Shown one piece after another: positions 45,561-56,800 of a stretch of DNA of 64,000 nt. The notes beneath the pieces were generated by a model. The model did not search any database. It was not told the DNA's origin and saw only the letters and a program-made list of their open reading frames with translations. How positions within the stretch are numbered: the first letter of the stretch is position 1; every line of letters begins with the position of its first letter. The translations under genes and the position numbers were made by a program. This DNA is from CAVUQH01 sp963774445. GTDB taxonomy: Bacteria > Myxococcota_A > Polyangia > Haliangiales > Haliangiaceae. The stretch spans positions 124,001-188,000 of the forward strand of contig CAVZFC010000029.1 in the NCBI GenBank assembly GCA_963774445.1. The letters run 5' to 3'.

Positions 45561-46651
45561 GGGAAGCGCCTCCAGCGGGTCAGCCGCATCGCCAGCTCGA
45601 GGAGCAAGAGGAACAGCACCGGCCACAGGAAGCGGGGGAACAGCTCGGCGGCCAGCACCTTGCCCTTCTCCACCCGCCGCGATTTCTGCAGCGTGTCGCG
45701 GACCTTGTGGAAGCTGGCCTCCAGCTCGCGCGAATCGCCGGCGCGGAAATACATGCCGCCGGTGTCGCTGGCGATCGACTTGAGCAGCTCCGGGTTGACG
45801 GCGTAGCGCCCGCCAAAGATGTCGGCGCCCGGATCCTCTCGCCCGAGGAGGATGGTGAACACCTTGACCCCCATCTTGACGGCCAGTTGCTTCGCCTCTT
45901 CTGGCGCGAACTGGGTGGTCCAGTTGGAGTCGCCGTCCGACAACAGGATCACTACCTTGGACTTACTGTCGGAGCGCTCGAGGTTGCCCAGGCTCAGGGC
46001 CAGGGCGTCGCCGATGGCGGTACCCATCTCCGGCACGTCGCCGATGGCCAGGTTGGAGACGATCGTGTCCAGGCTCTTGTAGTCCAGGGTCAGCGGGCAC
46101 TGGGTCATCGCCTGCTGGGCGAACACCACCAGGCCGATGCGGTCCTGCTCGCGTTTGTCGCCCTCGTTGCGCCGCTTGAGGAAGTTGCGGATGGTGCGCT
46201 GTCCGGCATCCAGGCGGTTGCGCCGCAGATCGCGCTCCTCCATCGACTTGGACAGATCCAGGACGATCATGATGTCGATGCTCTCGACCTCGCGCAGGCT
46301 GGTGCGGAAGGTCTGCGGCCGCGCCAGCGCCACCGACATCAGGCCGAGCGACAGGATGCGCAGCACCGCCGGCATCGTCATGACGTAGGAGAACCAGCCG
46401 CGCCGCGGCACGCGCAGCTCGGCGACGCGCGAGTAGGCGAAGCTCGGCGCGCTGCGCGCCCGCAGGTGGAACGACACCCACGCCACCAGCGCCGCCGACA
46501 CGCCCAGGAGCAGGGTGTACGGGTGGCGCCAGGTCAGCTCCTGGCCGGCGACGCCGTCGCGGAACCAGTCGTAGACGATGAAACCCAGCGGCAGGCCGAT
46601 CACCAGCACGTAGACGTACGGCAGGATCTGGTCGGCGAGGCGTCTACGCAT
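45557..46651 (-). CDS. batA: BatA-like VWA domain membrane protein
   Basis: 364 residues. TM helices at about 11-28, 45-62 and 90-108 precede a VWA domain with D-L-S-K-S-M (MIDAS), T-Q-C-P-L-T-L-D, G-T-A-I-G-D and L-L-S-D-G-D-S-N; a final TM helix is near 337-355. Membrane-bound partner of BatB and MoxR. It overlaps the upstream BatD/DUF4381-like gene by 8 bp and the downstream batB by 4 bp, so the ratio of these proteins is likely set by translational coupling. Confidence 0.9.
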   Translation of the reverse strand: MRRRLADQILPYVYVLVIGLPLGFIVYDWFRDGVAGQELTWRHPYTLLLGVSAALVAWVSFHLRARSAPSFAYSRVAELRVPRRGWFSYVMTMPAVLRILSLGLMSVALARPQTFRTSLREVESIDIMIVLDLSKSMEERDLRRNRLDAGQRTIRNFLKRRNEGDKREQDRIGLVVFAQQAMTQCPLTLDYKSLDTIVSNLAIGDVPEMGTAIGDALALSLGNLERSDSKSKVVILLSDGDSNWTTQFAPEEAKQLAVKMGVKVFTILLGREDPGADIFGGRYAVNPELLKSIASDTGGMYFRAGDSRELEASFHKVRDTLQKSRRVEKGKVLAAELFPRFLWPVLFLLLLELAMRLTRWRRFP

Positions 46652-47744
46652 CGCCCGCCTCCTCCGGCTGCGGCATCGGGATGACCGGCGCGGGCTCGGG
46701 CGGGCTCGCGCGCTCGAACGGAGTCCGCTCGCAGGTATCGATCAGCTCGCGCGCCAGGGTGATGGCGGCGCCGGCGTCGTCGGCGGTGGCGCGCATGCCC
46801 GCGTACTTGACCAGGTCGACCTCGGTCAGCCAGCGATCGAGCAGATCCGCCGCCGGCTCGCCGTCGGGGCGCGAGGTGACCTGCACGCGAATCTCGGCGC
46901 TGGCCCGATCGAGCGCGGGAAACTCGAACCGATGGCCGAGGTAGGCGCGGACGATCTCGGAAAGCTCGACGTAGAGCGGCTTGCGGTCCTCGGCCGCCAT
47001 CGCCTCGCCCCGGGACAACAGCTCGAGCCGCCGCAGGGCGTCGGCGTACGGCGTCAACGGAACCTCGGGCGCGCGCCGGCCAGGCCGCCCGCGGCGACCG
47101 CGGCCGCGGCGGAAGAGGCCGCTCCACCACAGCACCAACGCGAGGAGCACGAACGCCAGGCCGCCGCCCAGGAGCCACACGCGGGTCCAATCGCGCCGAG
47201 TCACCGGCAGCGGCGGGGCGACGTCGCGCAGGTTGCCCACGCCCGGGCCGATCACGCCGGTCACCTGGATCGCCACCGGCGCGGTCTGGGTGATGCGCGC
47301 GGTTCCGTCGATGACGTAGGTGACGTCGATCGACGGAATGACCAGGTCGCCGACCACCCACGGCATGAGCTGTAGCTCGTACTCGCGCACGCGCATGCCA
47401 TCGGCCCGGGTCTCGTCGTGGAAGGTGCGGCGGACCTCCTCGAACGATCCACCCAGCGGCAGCGCCGCCGGGATGTTGACGTCGACGCCGGCCGGACGGA
47501 CGATGGTGACGAACAGGCTGAAGCGGCGCCCCAGCTCGACGGTGCTCTGCCCCACTGCCGCGCGCACCTCGGGGGCGTCCGGCTGCGGCATCATGTGATC
47601 CGGGACGACGATCGGACCGCCGTCGATGGTTGCGGCGGCCGGCGCGGCATCCGCAGCCGCAGCGCCGGCGTCCTGCTGGGCACGCGCGCTGCCCGCGCCG
47701 AGGAGCAGCACCGCCAGGCCTACAGCTGCCGCGCGCGATCTCAC
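46644..47744 (-). CDS. BatD/DUF4381-like membrane protein
   Basis: 366 residues. Signal peptide ending G-S-A-R-A-Q, an Ala/Asp-rich linker, one immunoglobulin-like domain (V-E-L-G-R-R-F-S-L-F-V-T-I-V-R-P), a TM helix at about 195-215 and a cytoplasmic region rich in Arg then helical (P-L-Y-V-E-L-S-E-I-V-R-A-Y-L). It resembles DUF4381 and short BatD-type proteins that sit between DUF58 and VWA genes. GTG 47744 overlaps the DUF58 stop as GTGA and the stop lies inside batA. It may couple MoxR to the VWA pair. Confidence 0.75.
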   Translation of the reverse strand: MRSRAAAVGLAVLLLGAGSARAQQDAGAAAADAAPAAATIDGGPIVVPDHMMPQPDAPEVRAAVGQSTVELGRRFSLFVTIVRPAGVDVNIPAALPLGGSFEEVRRTFHDETRADGMRVREYELQLMPWVVGDLVIPSIDVTYVIDGTARITQTAPVAIQVTGVIGPGVGNLRDVAPPLPVTRRDWTRVWLLGGGLAFVLLALVLWWSGLFRRGRGRRGRPGRRAPEVPLTPYADALRRLELLSRGEAMAAEDRKPLYVELSEIVRAYLGHRFEFPALDRASAEIRVQVTSRPDGEPAADLLDRWLTEVDLVKYAGMRATADDAGAAITLARELIDTCERTPFERASPPEPAPVIPMPQPEEAGDA

Positions 47745-48622
47745 CCGTGCTGCATCCTTCGCGCGCGAATGTGGAAGAACCGCACCAGCGCGTTGACGTA
47801 CGGCAAGTCGGTCCGGACGTTGACGAAGTCGACCTTGAGCCGGCGCAGGCTGGACTCGCGCAGCCCGCGCAGATAGGCGACGTAGGCGGCGTAGTCGCGC
47901 GCCTCGGGGCCCGAGGTGTCGAACTCGAGCATCTCGCCCGACTCGACATCCTCGAACAGCACCGTCCCCAGCCTGGGCAGATGCTCTTCCATCGGGTCGG
48001 CGATGACCACCGGGATCACGTCGTGGCGGCGGTTGGCGATCCGGATCGGCTGCTCCCAGCCGCCGGCCAGGAAGTCGGAGATGACGAACGCCACCGACCG
48101 CCGCCGCGTCACCTTGTTGAGGTATTCGAGCGCGCTGGAGATGTCGGTGCGGCGGGACGCAGGCCGAAACGACAAGATCTCGCGGATGACGCGGAGGACG
48201 TGCTTCTTGCCCTTCTTCGGCGGCACGTACAGCTCGACCTTGTCGGTGAAGATGATCAGGCCGACCCGGTCGTTGTTCTTGATCGCCGAGAACGCGATCA
48301 TCGCTGCCATCTCCGCGGCGACCTCGCGCTTGGCCAGGCTGCGGGTGCCGAACGCCCCCGACGCGCTCATGTCGATGAGCAGGTTGACCGTGCGGTCGCG
48401 CTCCTCGGTGAACACCTTGACGTACGGCTCGTTCATCCGCGCCGACACGTTCCAGTCGATGGCACGGATGTCGTCACCCGGGAAGTACTGCCGCACCTCG
48501 GAGAAGGCGATACCCAGCCCCTTGAAGACCGAGTGGTACTGCCCGGCCAGCTGGTTGTTGACCAGCCTCGAGGTGTAGATCTCGATCTTGCGGATCTTCT
48601 TGAGCAGCTCCCGGGGGATCAT
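47741..48622 (-). CDS. DUF58 domain protein of the MoxR system
   Basis: 293 residues, with no TM segment. The DUF58 hallmark G-x-G-I-x-F-S-E-V-R-Q-Y-x-P-G-D-D-I-R is followed by I-D-W-N-V-S-A-R and a degenerate VWA-like fold (L-L-I-D-M-S-A-S-G, F-V-I-S-D-F). The partner DUF58 proteins typically act with the MoxR ATPase encoded next to them; enzymatic function is unproven. It starts 7 bp after moxR and overlaps the following gene by 4 bp. Confidence 0.92.
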   Translation of the reverse strand: MIPRELLKKIRKIEIYTSRLVNNQLAGQYHSVFKGLGIAFSEVRQYFPGDDIRAIDWNVSARMNEPYVKVFTEERDRTVNLLIDMSASGAFGTRSLAKREVAAEMAAMIAFSAIKNNDRVGLIIFTDKVELYVPPKKGKKHVLRVIREILSFRPASRRTDISSALEYLNKVTRRRSVAFVISDFLAGGWEQPIRIANRRHDVIPVVIADPMEEHLPRLGTVLFEDVESGEMLEFDTSGPEARDYAAYVAYLRGLRESSLRRLKVDFVNVRTDLPYVNALVRFFHIRARRMQHG

Positions 48623-48629
48623 GTCGGTG

Positions 48630-49634
<1,005 letters not shown>

Positions 49635-49751
49635 GGGTTCCTTTGGCCCCAGAGCATAAACCGAGCGCAGGCCCGGGGAATTCCGCGGGGTTTTCGTGGG
49701 ATTCTGGACACTTGACAGGCGCCCCCTGTCCCGCTATCCCTGAGCCGCCCC

Positions 49752-50042
49752 ATGAGCAAGCCCAAGGACCCCATTCGCATGTTCGACACTCGCACCATCG
49801 AGCGCAATATCAAGTACGGCTGGCTGACGCACGCCGAGCTCGACAAGCATCTGTCTGCGCTCCCGGACATCTCGCACAAGGCCGTGACCCTCGGCGAGAT
49901 CGAAGATCGTCGGGGCAAGGAGGCCGCCGCGGCCGCCGCGGCCGCGCCGCCGCCGGCGCCCGCGCCGGTCACCGCCACGCCGGCTCCGGTCACGGCGCCC
50001 TCGGATCCGTTCGGCGGATCCGATCCCGACTCCGGCTTCTAG
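49752..50042 (+). CDS. Small hypothetical protein with Ala/Pro-rich tail
   Basis: 96 residues. The first 55 residues look like a small folded unit (I-K-Y-G-W-L-T-H-A-E-L-D-K-H-L-S), with a run of positively and negatively charged residues; the rest is a flexible Ala/Pro tail ending D-P-D-S-G-F. No signal peptide. Coding potential is supported by codon pattern in the N-terminal half and absence of a better gene on the other strand, where the open frame is alanine/serine shadow. It precedes the DUF1844 gene by 44 bp with a hairpin between. Function unknown. Confidence 0.6.
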   Translation: MSKPKDPIRMFDTRTIERNIKYGWLTHAELDKHLSALPDISHKAVTLGEIEDRRGKEAAAAAAAAPPPAPAPVTATPAPVTAPSDPFGGSDPDSGF

Positions 50043-50054
50043 CCCGGGGCTGCC

Positions 50055-50074
50055 ACCCGCCGCCGCGGGCGGGT
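50055..50074 (+). other. Hairpin before the DUF1844 gene
   Basis: ACCCGCC (50055-50061) and GGCGGGT (50068-50074) form a 7-bp stem with 6-nt loop, ending 12 bp before ATG 50087. It may act as a processing or attenuation structure; the following bases are T-A-T-C-A-T, too weak for a clear terminator. Confidence 0.4.
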
Positions 50075-50086
50075 TATCATCTGCTC

Positions 50087-50362
50087 ATGGACGAGGCTCC
50101 CAAGGCGCTGGCGCCGATGGACTTCTCGACGTTCGTCATGTCGCTGGCGAGCTCGGCGATGATCCACCTGGGCGAGGTACCCGCACTCGAGTCGAACCAG
50201 CGGCACACCGATCTCGCCGCGGCCAAGCAGATCATCGACATCCTCGCCGTGCTCGAAGAAAAGACGCGCGGCAACCTGGAGCCGGCCGAGGACAAGCTCC
50301 TGCGCAGCCTCCTGTACGACCTCCGGGTCAAGTATGTCGATGCGGAGAAGGCTGCCAGGTAG
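50087..50362 (+). CDS. DUF1844 family protein
   Basis: 91 residues. Family pattern F-V-M-S-L-A-S-S-A-M-I-H-L-G-E, then A-A-K-Q-I-I-D-I-L and E-E-K-T-R-G-N-L, D-L-R-V-K-Y-V. This is a short conserved family of unknown function, widespread in delta-proteobacteria, Acidobacteria and related phyla. ATG 50087 has no strong ribosome site. Its last 29 bp overlap the start of the HtrA-like gene. Confidence 0.9.
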   Translation: MDEAPKALAPMDFSTFVMSLASSAMIHLGEVPALESNQRHTDLAAAKQIIDILAVLEEKTRGNLEPAEDKLLRSLLYDLRVKYVDAEKAAR

Positions 50363-51450
50363 CGCGATCGCCCTGGCGCTGGCTCTGGTCTGCGCGGGCG
50401 GCTGCCGCCCCGTGCAGCACGAGCACGACGCCGGGGCCGCGTCGGCAACTCTGCCGGCGGCGCCCGCGACCAACCAGTCGGTGCGCATCGTCTATCCGTC
50501 GGCGCCCGGCTCGTTCGTCAACCTGGTGGCCGACCTGCGCCCGTCGATCGTCCACATCGCGTTCGACGCAGAAGGTGACCGGCGGGCCCGCGGCGCTCTA
50601 CCCCGAGGCCGACAACGACTACGCCCTCGGCTCCGGCTTTGTCATCGACGCCGCCGGGCACATCCTGACCAACTACCACGTGGTCGAGGACTCCCCCGAG
50701 CTGCGCGTGATCCTGTCCGACGGCGTGGAGATGGCCGCCACGCTGGCCGGCAGCTACCCCAAGCTCGACCTCGCTCTGCTGAAGATCGACGGCTCACCGC
50801 GGCTGCATCCGGTCAAGCTGGGCACGTCCGAGGAGCTGCAGGTGGGCGCGTGGGTGATCGCCCTGGGCGACCCCATGGGCGACGAGGTCACGGTCAGCGC
50901 CGGGGTGGTGTCGGCCACCGGGCGGACCTCCCGCGGCGGGCTGGGCGGCCCGACGCCGGTCAACTACCACACCTTCTTGCAGACGGACGCCCGCATCGAC
51001 GCGGGCAACTCCGGCGGCCCGCTGGTCAACACCGCCGGCGAGGTGGTCGGCATCAGCACCGCGGTGGGCGACCGCGGCAGCACGCTGTCGTTTGCCCTGC
51101 CGATCGACTTCGTCAAGCCGATCCTGGGCGAGCTGAAGGAGAAGGGCGTGGTGACGCGGGCCTACATCGGCATCTTCATCCAGCCGGTCACGCCCGAGCG
51201 GGCGCGCGAGCTGCAGATGGAGACGGTGACCGGAGCCCTGGTCACCGACGTGATCGTCGGTGGGCCCGCAGCCCGCGCCGGCATCCGTCGCGGCGACGTC
51301 GTGCTCGACTATGCCGGCAAGCCGGTCGACGACAAGCGCTTCCCCTGGCTGGTCGCCTCGAGCGGTATCAGCAAGCCGATCCCGGTCACCGTCTGGCGCG
51401 ACCACGGCAAGCGCGAGCTGTCGATCACGCCGACGCCGATGCCACAGTGA
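50334..51450 (+). pseudogene. HtrA/DegQ-type trypsin-like serine protease with PDZ, split by one frameshift
   Basis: Two in-phase halves separated by one frameshift near 50572. The first (from 50334 or 50340) gives a lipoprotein-like start with V-C-A-G-G-C and S-I-V-H-I-A-F-D-A. The second, continuing from about 50573, has the full HtrA catalytic domain: T-N-Y-H-V-V-E-D (His), L-D-L-A-L-L-K-I (Asp), G-N-S-G-G-P (Ser), then a PDZ domain (G-A-L-V-T-D-V-I-V, P-A-A-R-A-G-I-R-R-G-D-V-V). One extra G in A-A-G-G-T-G restores the frame, giving about 371 residues. Either sequencing error or a very recent mutation; the protease part could also start independently at GTG 50575, but without a signal peptide. 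Confidence 0.8.
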
Positions 51451-51462
51451 TCGCGCGAGGCC

Positions 51463-53706
51463 TCACTCGAGCTCGACGAAGCGGGCCACGACCATCTTGA
51501 GGCCGACGCCCGGGAAGTCGATGAGCAGCTTGGTGTCGCGGCCCTCACCCAGGGTCTGCACCACACGGCCGCTGCCAAAGCGCGGGTGACGCACGCGCTC
51601 GCCGGCGACCATCTGATCGGGGGCGCCGGTCGGGTCGAAATCCTCGTCAACGTCGATCGTCGGAACCTCGTCGTAGCCGGTGCGCTGATCGAGCTCGTCG
51701 CGCTCGGCGCGCATCGGCTTCTTGCGCCGCAGCCGCGTCGCCGCCGAGTCGTAGGACGGCTCCGTTCGCGCGCGCACCGCCAGGCACTCGGACGGGATGT
51801 CATCGAGGAAGCGCGACGGCCGGTTCATGCGAATCTCGCCCCAGAAGCGGCGCATGCGCGTGTTGGTGAGGATGAGCCGATCCTTGGCCCGGGTCATCGC
51901 GACATACGCCAGGCGCCGCTCCTCCTCCATGTCGCGGTCCGAGCTCGAGCCCTCGCGCTCGCGCAGCGACGGGAACAGGCCGTCCTCCATGCCGCACAGG
52001 AAGACCACCGGAAACTCCAGCCCCTTGGCCGCGTGGATGGTCATCATGGTGACCGCCGTGCCGCGGCCGTCGGACTCATCGTTGGCCGACGACAGTGAGA
52101 TGCGCTCGTCGAACTCGACCAGCGTCCCCTTGCCCTCGGTCTCGTCGTCGAAGTCCGATGCCATCGACACCAGCTCGGCCAGGTTGGCCAGGCGATCGCG
52201 AGACTCGGGAGAGTCTTCGATCTCCAGCCGCTCACGGTAGCCGCTGCGCTCGACCGCCTGGATGATCAACTCGGCGACCGAGGCGCCGGCGGCCTGCACG
52301 TCGCGAAGGCCGTCGATGATGGAGACGAACGCGCCCAGCTTCTTGCGCGCCGCTGGCCTTACCGACGAGACCGCCCCGTGCGAGCAGCTGCGGGCGGCGT
52401 CGAGAAAGGCGATGCCGGCCAGCCGCGCGTGGGCGCGCACGCGATCGACCGTGGTCTTGCCGATGCCGCGCGACGGCACGTTGACGATCCGCTCGAAGCA
52501 GGAGTCGGCCGCCGGGTTGCTGACCAGGCGCAAGAACGCCAGCGCGTCCTTGATCTCGCGCCGCTGGAAGAACGACACGCCGCCGACGATGCGGTAGTCG
52601 ATCGAGTGGCGCCGGAGCTGCTCTTCGAGCACCCGGGACTGCGCGTGGGTGCGGTAGAGGATGGCGATGTCGCCCCAGTCGCGTCCCTCCTCCTGGCACA
52701 GGCCGGTGATGCCGCGGGCGATGAACTCAGCCTCGCCCCGCTCGTCGCTGCTCTCCTCCCACAAGACGGCGTCACCGCCGTCGCGGTCGGTCCACAGGCT
52801 CTTGCCGCGGCGGTCGAGGTTGTGCTCGATGATGGCGTTGGCCGCCTGCAGGATGATCGAGGTTGACCGGTAGTTCTGCTCGAGCTTGACGATCTCGGCG
52901 TCGGGAAAGTCGCGGTCGAAGTCGAGCAGGTTGCGCGGCTCGGCGCCGCGCCAGCTGTAGATCGACTGGTCGTCGTCGCCGACCACGGTCAGGTTGCGGG
53001 TGTCGCGGGCCAGGTGGCGCACCAGCCGGTACTGCACCAGGTTGGTGTCCTGGAACTCGTCCACCAGCACGTAGCGGAAGCGCCCGGCCAGCTCCGGCCC
53101 CATGTCGGGGTCGTCGGCCAGGTCGAGCACTTTGAGGAGCAGGTCGTTGAAGTCGACCGCGTCTTCACGGGCCAGCCGCTCGCGATACCGCGGGTAGATC
53201 GTGGCCAGGACGTCGTCGCCGTAGCGGCCGTTGTGGAACCGGACCGGATCCTCACCGCGGTTCTTGGCCCGGTCGATCAGTGAGCCCAGAGAGCGCGGCG
53301 TCATGGCGTCGTCCAGGCTCGCCTCCTTGAGCAGCGACGACAGCAGGCGCTGCTGGTCGTCGTCGTCGAAGATGCTGAAGTCGGGGCTCAGGCCGACCCG
53401 CTCGCCGTAACGGCGCAAGAGGCGCGCGCAGGTCGAGTGAAAGGTGCCGATCCACATGCGGAAGGCCGGCTGTGCACCGACCGCCTGGCGCAGACGCTCG
53501 CGCATCTCACCGGCCGCCTTGTTGGTGAAGGTGACCGCCAGAATCTCCCCGGGCGCCACCCCCAGCGATACCAGGCGGGCGATGCGGTGAACCAGGACCC
53601 GGGTCTTGCCAGTGCCCGCCCCGGCCAGGACCATCAGCGGGCCCTCGCCGTGGGTCACGGCGCGTGTTTGCTCCGGGTTGAGCCCCTCGATCGTCGGAAC
53701 CGGCAC
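51463..53706 (-). CDS. pcrA: UvrD/PcrA-type superfamily I DNA helicase
   Basis: 747 residues, the normal length. 3'-5' helicase for nucleotide excision and mismatch repair and for clearing RecA/RNA polymerase. Motifs: Walker A AGAGTGKT (28-35), A-V-T-F-T-N-K-A-A (Ia), L-V-D-E-F-Q-D-T-N (II), G-D-D-D-Q-S-I-Y-S-W-R-G-A (III), Y-R-S (IV), M-T-I-H-A-A-K-G-L-E (V) and V-A-M-T-R-A (VI). The C-terminal tail has a Tudor-like R-V-R-H-P-R-F-G-S-G-R-V, as in PcrA. GTG 53706 begins M-P-V-P-T-I-E-G-L-N-P-E-Q, the family start. Convergent with the HtrA-like gene. Confidence 0.96.
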   Translation of the reverse strand: MPVPTIEGLNPEQTRAVTHGEGPLMVLAGAGTGKTRVLVHRIARLVSLGVAPGEILAVTFTNKAAGEMRERLRQAVGAQPAFRMWIGTFHSTCARLLRRYGERVGLSPDFSIFDDDDQQRLLSSLLKEASLDDAMTPRSLGSLIDRAKNRGEDPVRFHNGRYGDDVLATIYPRYRERLAREDAVDFNDLLLKVLDLADDPDMGPELAGRFRYVLVDEFQDTNLVQYRLVRHLARDTRNLTVVGDDDQSIYSWRGAEPRNLLDFDRDFPDAEIVKLEQNYRSTSIILQAANAIIEHNLDRRGKSLWTDRDGGDAVLWEESSDERGEAEFIARGITGLCQEEGRDWGDIAILYRTHAQSRVLEEQLRRHSIDYRIVGGVSFFQRREIKDALAFLRLVSNPAADSCFERIVNVPSRGIGKTTVDRVRAHARLAGIAFLDAARSCSHGAVSSVRPAARKKLGAFVSIIDGLRDVQAAGASVAELIIQAVERSGYRERLEIEDSPESRDRLANLAELVSMASDFDDETEGKGTLVEFDERISLSSANDESDGRGTAVTMMTIHAAKGLEFPVVFLCGMEDGLFPSLREREGSSSDRDMEEERRLAYVAMTRAKDRLILTNTRMRRFWGEIRMNRPSRFLDDIPSECLAVRARTEPSYDSAATRLRRKKPMRAERDELDQRTGYDEVPTIDVDEDFDPTGAPDQMVAGERVRHPRFGSGRVVQTLGEGRDTKLLIDFPGVGLKMVVARFVELE

Positions 53707-53762
53707 GACCCGGTTCTTACCGCAGTGGGCGCCGTCGTCAAACCCCTGCGCCCGAAAGCGAG

Positions 53763-53795
53763 ACGGGGCGCCCTGGCTCGGCCAGGACGCCCCGT
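53763..53795 (-). terminator. Strong intrinsic-type hairpin after the TonB receptor gene
   Basis: ACGGGGCG-C-CCTGG / loop CTCGG / CCAGG-A-CGCCCCGT gives 13 paired bases with one mismatch. It lies 25 bp after the receptor's stop on the minus strand and before the helicase start. The trailing T-run is weak, C-T-C-G-C-T-T-T, so it may also serve as a 3' stability hairpin. Confidence 0.75.
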
Positions 53796-53820
53796 GTGCG
53801 TTGTTTGGCTGTCGCCGGAC

Positions 53821-56800
53821 TTAGAAGGTCAGGCGGGCGCCCAGACGGGCGTAGAACGGCGTGTAGCGCGAGGTGGTATTGAGGAAGTTGACGTAGCGGC
53901 CCACCGGGTCCGCGGTCTCACCACCCTGCTGGGTCTGCTTCTTCAGGAACACCAGGTCCTCGTACTGACCGCCGACGATCGGGTTGGACTCGTCGAGGGT
54001 GTAGGTCTCGGCCACGCTGTAGGTGCCCTGCGTGTTGAAGATGCTGAACAGGTCGGTGTAGACCTCGAGGTTCATCCCCTTGCCCAGCTTCTTGCCGTAG
54101 CCGATGTGGAGATCGGCGCCGTAGTCGAAGTCGGTGCGGCCCATGGCGCCGCGCGGCAACAGGAACGACTCGTTGTAGCCGTACAGGTAGTGCTTGCCCA
54201 GGGCGTTGATCGGGATGCCCGACAGCGCGCGCAGGCGGACACCGGTGGTCAGCTCGCCGGCCTTCTTGAAGTCGAAGATGTAGTAGCCGTCCAGCTTGAT
54301 GTAGTGCGGCCGATCCTGCGGTAGGGGGCCGTCCCGGTTCGACAGCAGCTCGATCAGGTCGAACTGCGAGGTGATGTTCGGGTCGACCTGACCGTTATCC
54401 GCCGAGTAGAGGCCGCCGAAGTTGCCCTGGGTGCGCGAGTAGGTGTACGAGCCCTGGGCGTAGAAGTTGCGCGAGAAGCGCTTGGTGGCGGTCAGCTCGA
54501 TGGCGTTGTAGTCACGCCGCGGCTTGTCGAACAGCGACAACCGCTTGAACTGAGCGATCTCGTTCTGCAGGCGGGTGACGTCGTCCGGGTTGGCGTTGGG
54601 ATCGTTCATCAGCGCGTCGAGCTTCTTCTGCAGGCCGCTGGTGTCCACGTCCTCGCCGGGGTTGGCCAGGATGTAGGTGTCGGCGTTGTCCACCGACACG
54701 TCCTCGAGGATGCGGCCCAGGCGCCGGTTCTTGTACGCGAGGCCGACCTTCAGGTCCTCGACCACTTCGTACTCGATGCCCAGGATGTACTCGTCGAGGT
54801 ACTGGGCCTTGATGCCCGGGGCGACCAGGACGCCGCTGCCGAGGATGTTGGAGCCGCCCGCCGGATCGGCGCCGCCGACGTTCTCGTCGCAGCCGGGGCC
54901 CGACGCGCCGCCGATCCCGTCGACCACGTTGCCACACTGGCTGGTCGAGTCGTAGATCTGCCGGTACAGGGTCTCGCCGCCGAACGAGCGGTCGTTGATG
55001 TCCATCGGGATCGACTCGTAGAAGCGCCCCCAGTGGCCGTAGATCTTGGAACGGCCTTCCTTGGTCCAGTCGTACAGGACACCCAGGCGCGGCGCCCACA
55101 TGTTCTTCAGCAGCATCGCGTTGGTGCCACGCTCGACGCCGGTGAACGGGTCCGGCGTGTTCTGCAGCCCCTTGGCGTAACGAAGCCGCTGCTCCTCATA
55201 GCGCACACCGTAGTTGAACGTGAGGTTGGGCAGCGGCTGCCACGAATCACGGGCGTAGGCGGCCCAGTTGAAGGTGTTACCCGAGACGTCGTTCGGCCCC
55301 AGGTAGGCGCAGTTGAACTGCTCCGCGGCGGTGGACGACCCGGTGCTGTTCTTGCAGATCTGGTCGAACATCGCCGGATCGTTCTCCTGCGGCGGCTCGA
55401 GCTTGATCCAGCGCAGGGAGTAGGTCTGGTTGTACGGCGCCAGGTAGACGTCGTAGTAGACGCCGCCGGAGATGTCGCGGACGCTGTCGAGGCGGTTCGA
55501 CTCGAGGTCGAGACCGGCCTTGATCTCGTGGTTGCCCGCGGCCTTGACCCGCTGGGTCGCGGCGAGCAACGCGGTGAGACGCTCTTCCTTCTGATCGGCT
55601 TTGCCGCCCGGACCACCGATGGTGTAGCCGACGAGGCCGTCGTCCGGGCAGTTGGGGATCAGCGGGTACGGGTCGTTGGCGCCCGAGTCGGTGCAGCCGA
55701 CGCGGGTCTTGTCGCTCTCGTAGCCGAGCATCGACCAGGTACCGAGGTTGCCGTAGTAGAGGTTCTGCCGCGGCGTGTCGTTGACCGCATCGTTGATCGA
55801 GTTGGAGGTGAAGGTGCTGCGGTGCCAGCCCATCACCGCCTCGAGCTCGGTCTTGTTGTTGTTGAACTTCGAGGTCCACTTGGCCGACAGGTCGGTGGTC
55901 AGCTGGCTGGAGTCGCGGCTGATGGCGTCCGGCGAGCCGGCGACGCCCACGCTCTCGCCGCTGGCCGGGGTGCCGATGAGGCTGATCTGGCCCTGGTGCT
56001 CGGGGGCGACGGCGAAGTTGATCTTGGACACGAACTGGTAGCTCGTCGCCGTCGAGTTGAGCGGCTGCCGGTCGAGGTCCTCGTAGATGTAGAATCCGGT
56101 GTTGGGATCGATGTCCGCCTGGCCATCGCGGTTGTTGACCGGGTCGCAGGCCGACAGGGTGCCGTCCGGCATCAGCGTGCGGCAGTCAGTGCGGCGCTTG
56201 GTGATCTTGGTGATGTCGAGGCGGGCCAGCTGCGGCGCGAAGCCGACGTAGAACCAGACCTTGTCCTTGACGATCGGACCACCCAGGTCGAAGCCGAAGT
56301 CCAGCTGGTAGGCCAGGTTGGTGGTGGCGTCGATGGAGGTGCCCTGCCGCGGCGCCCGGCGGGCGTCGGCGCGGAGAAAACCGGGGACGATGTTGCTGAA
56401 CACGCTGCCGGCGAACTCGTTGGAGCCGGACTTGGTGACGACGTTGACCACGCCGCCAGTGGCGCGGCCGTGCTCGGCGTTGTAGCCGCCGGTGATGATC
56501 TCGATCTGCTCGATGAAGTTGTTGATCAGCGGCGAGCCGACCGTGCCGTAGGTCAGGCCGGTGGTGTTGACGCCGTCGACCACGTAGGTGTTCTCCAGCG
56601 AGGTCGATCCCGAGAACGAAACGCCCAGGTCGTCGCCCGCCGAGCCCGCGGCGGCGCCCAGGGCCGACTCGAAGGTGCGGCCGGGGACCGGGATGTTCTT
56701 GGTGTAGTCCTGATCCAGGGTGACGCCCTGCGTGGTTGACGTCGGGTCGATGCTGGGCGCCTTGGCGTCGATGACGATCACCTCGCCGCCGGCCTGGCTG

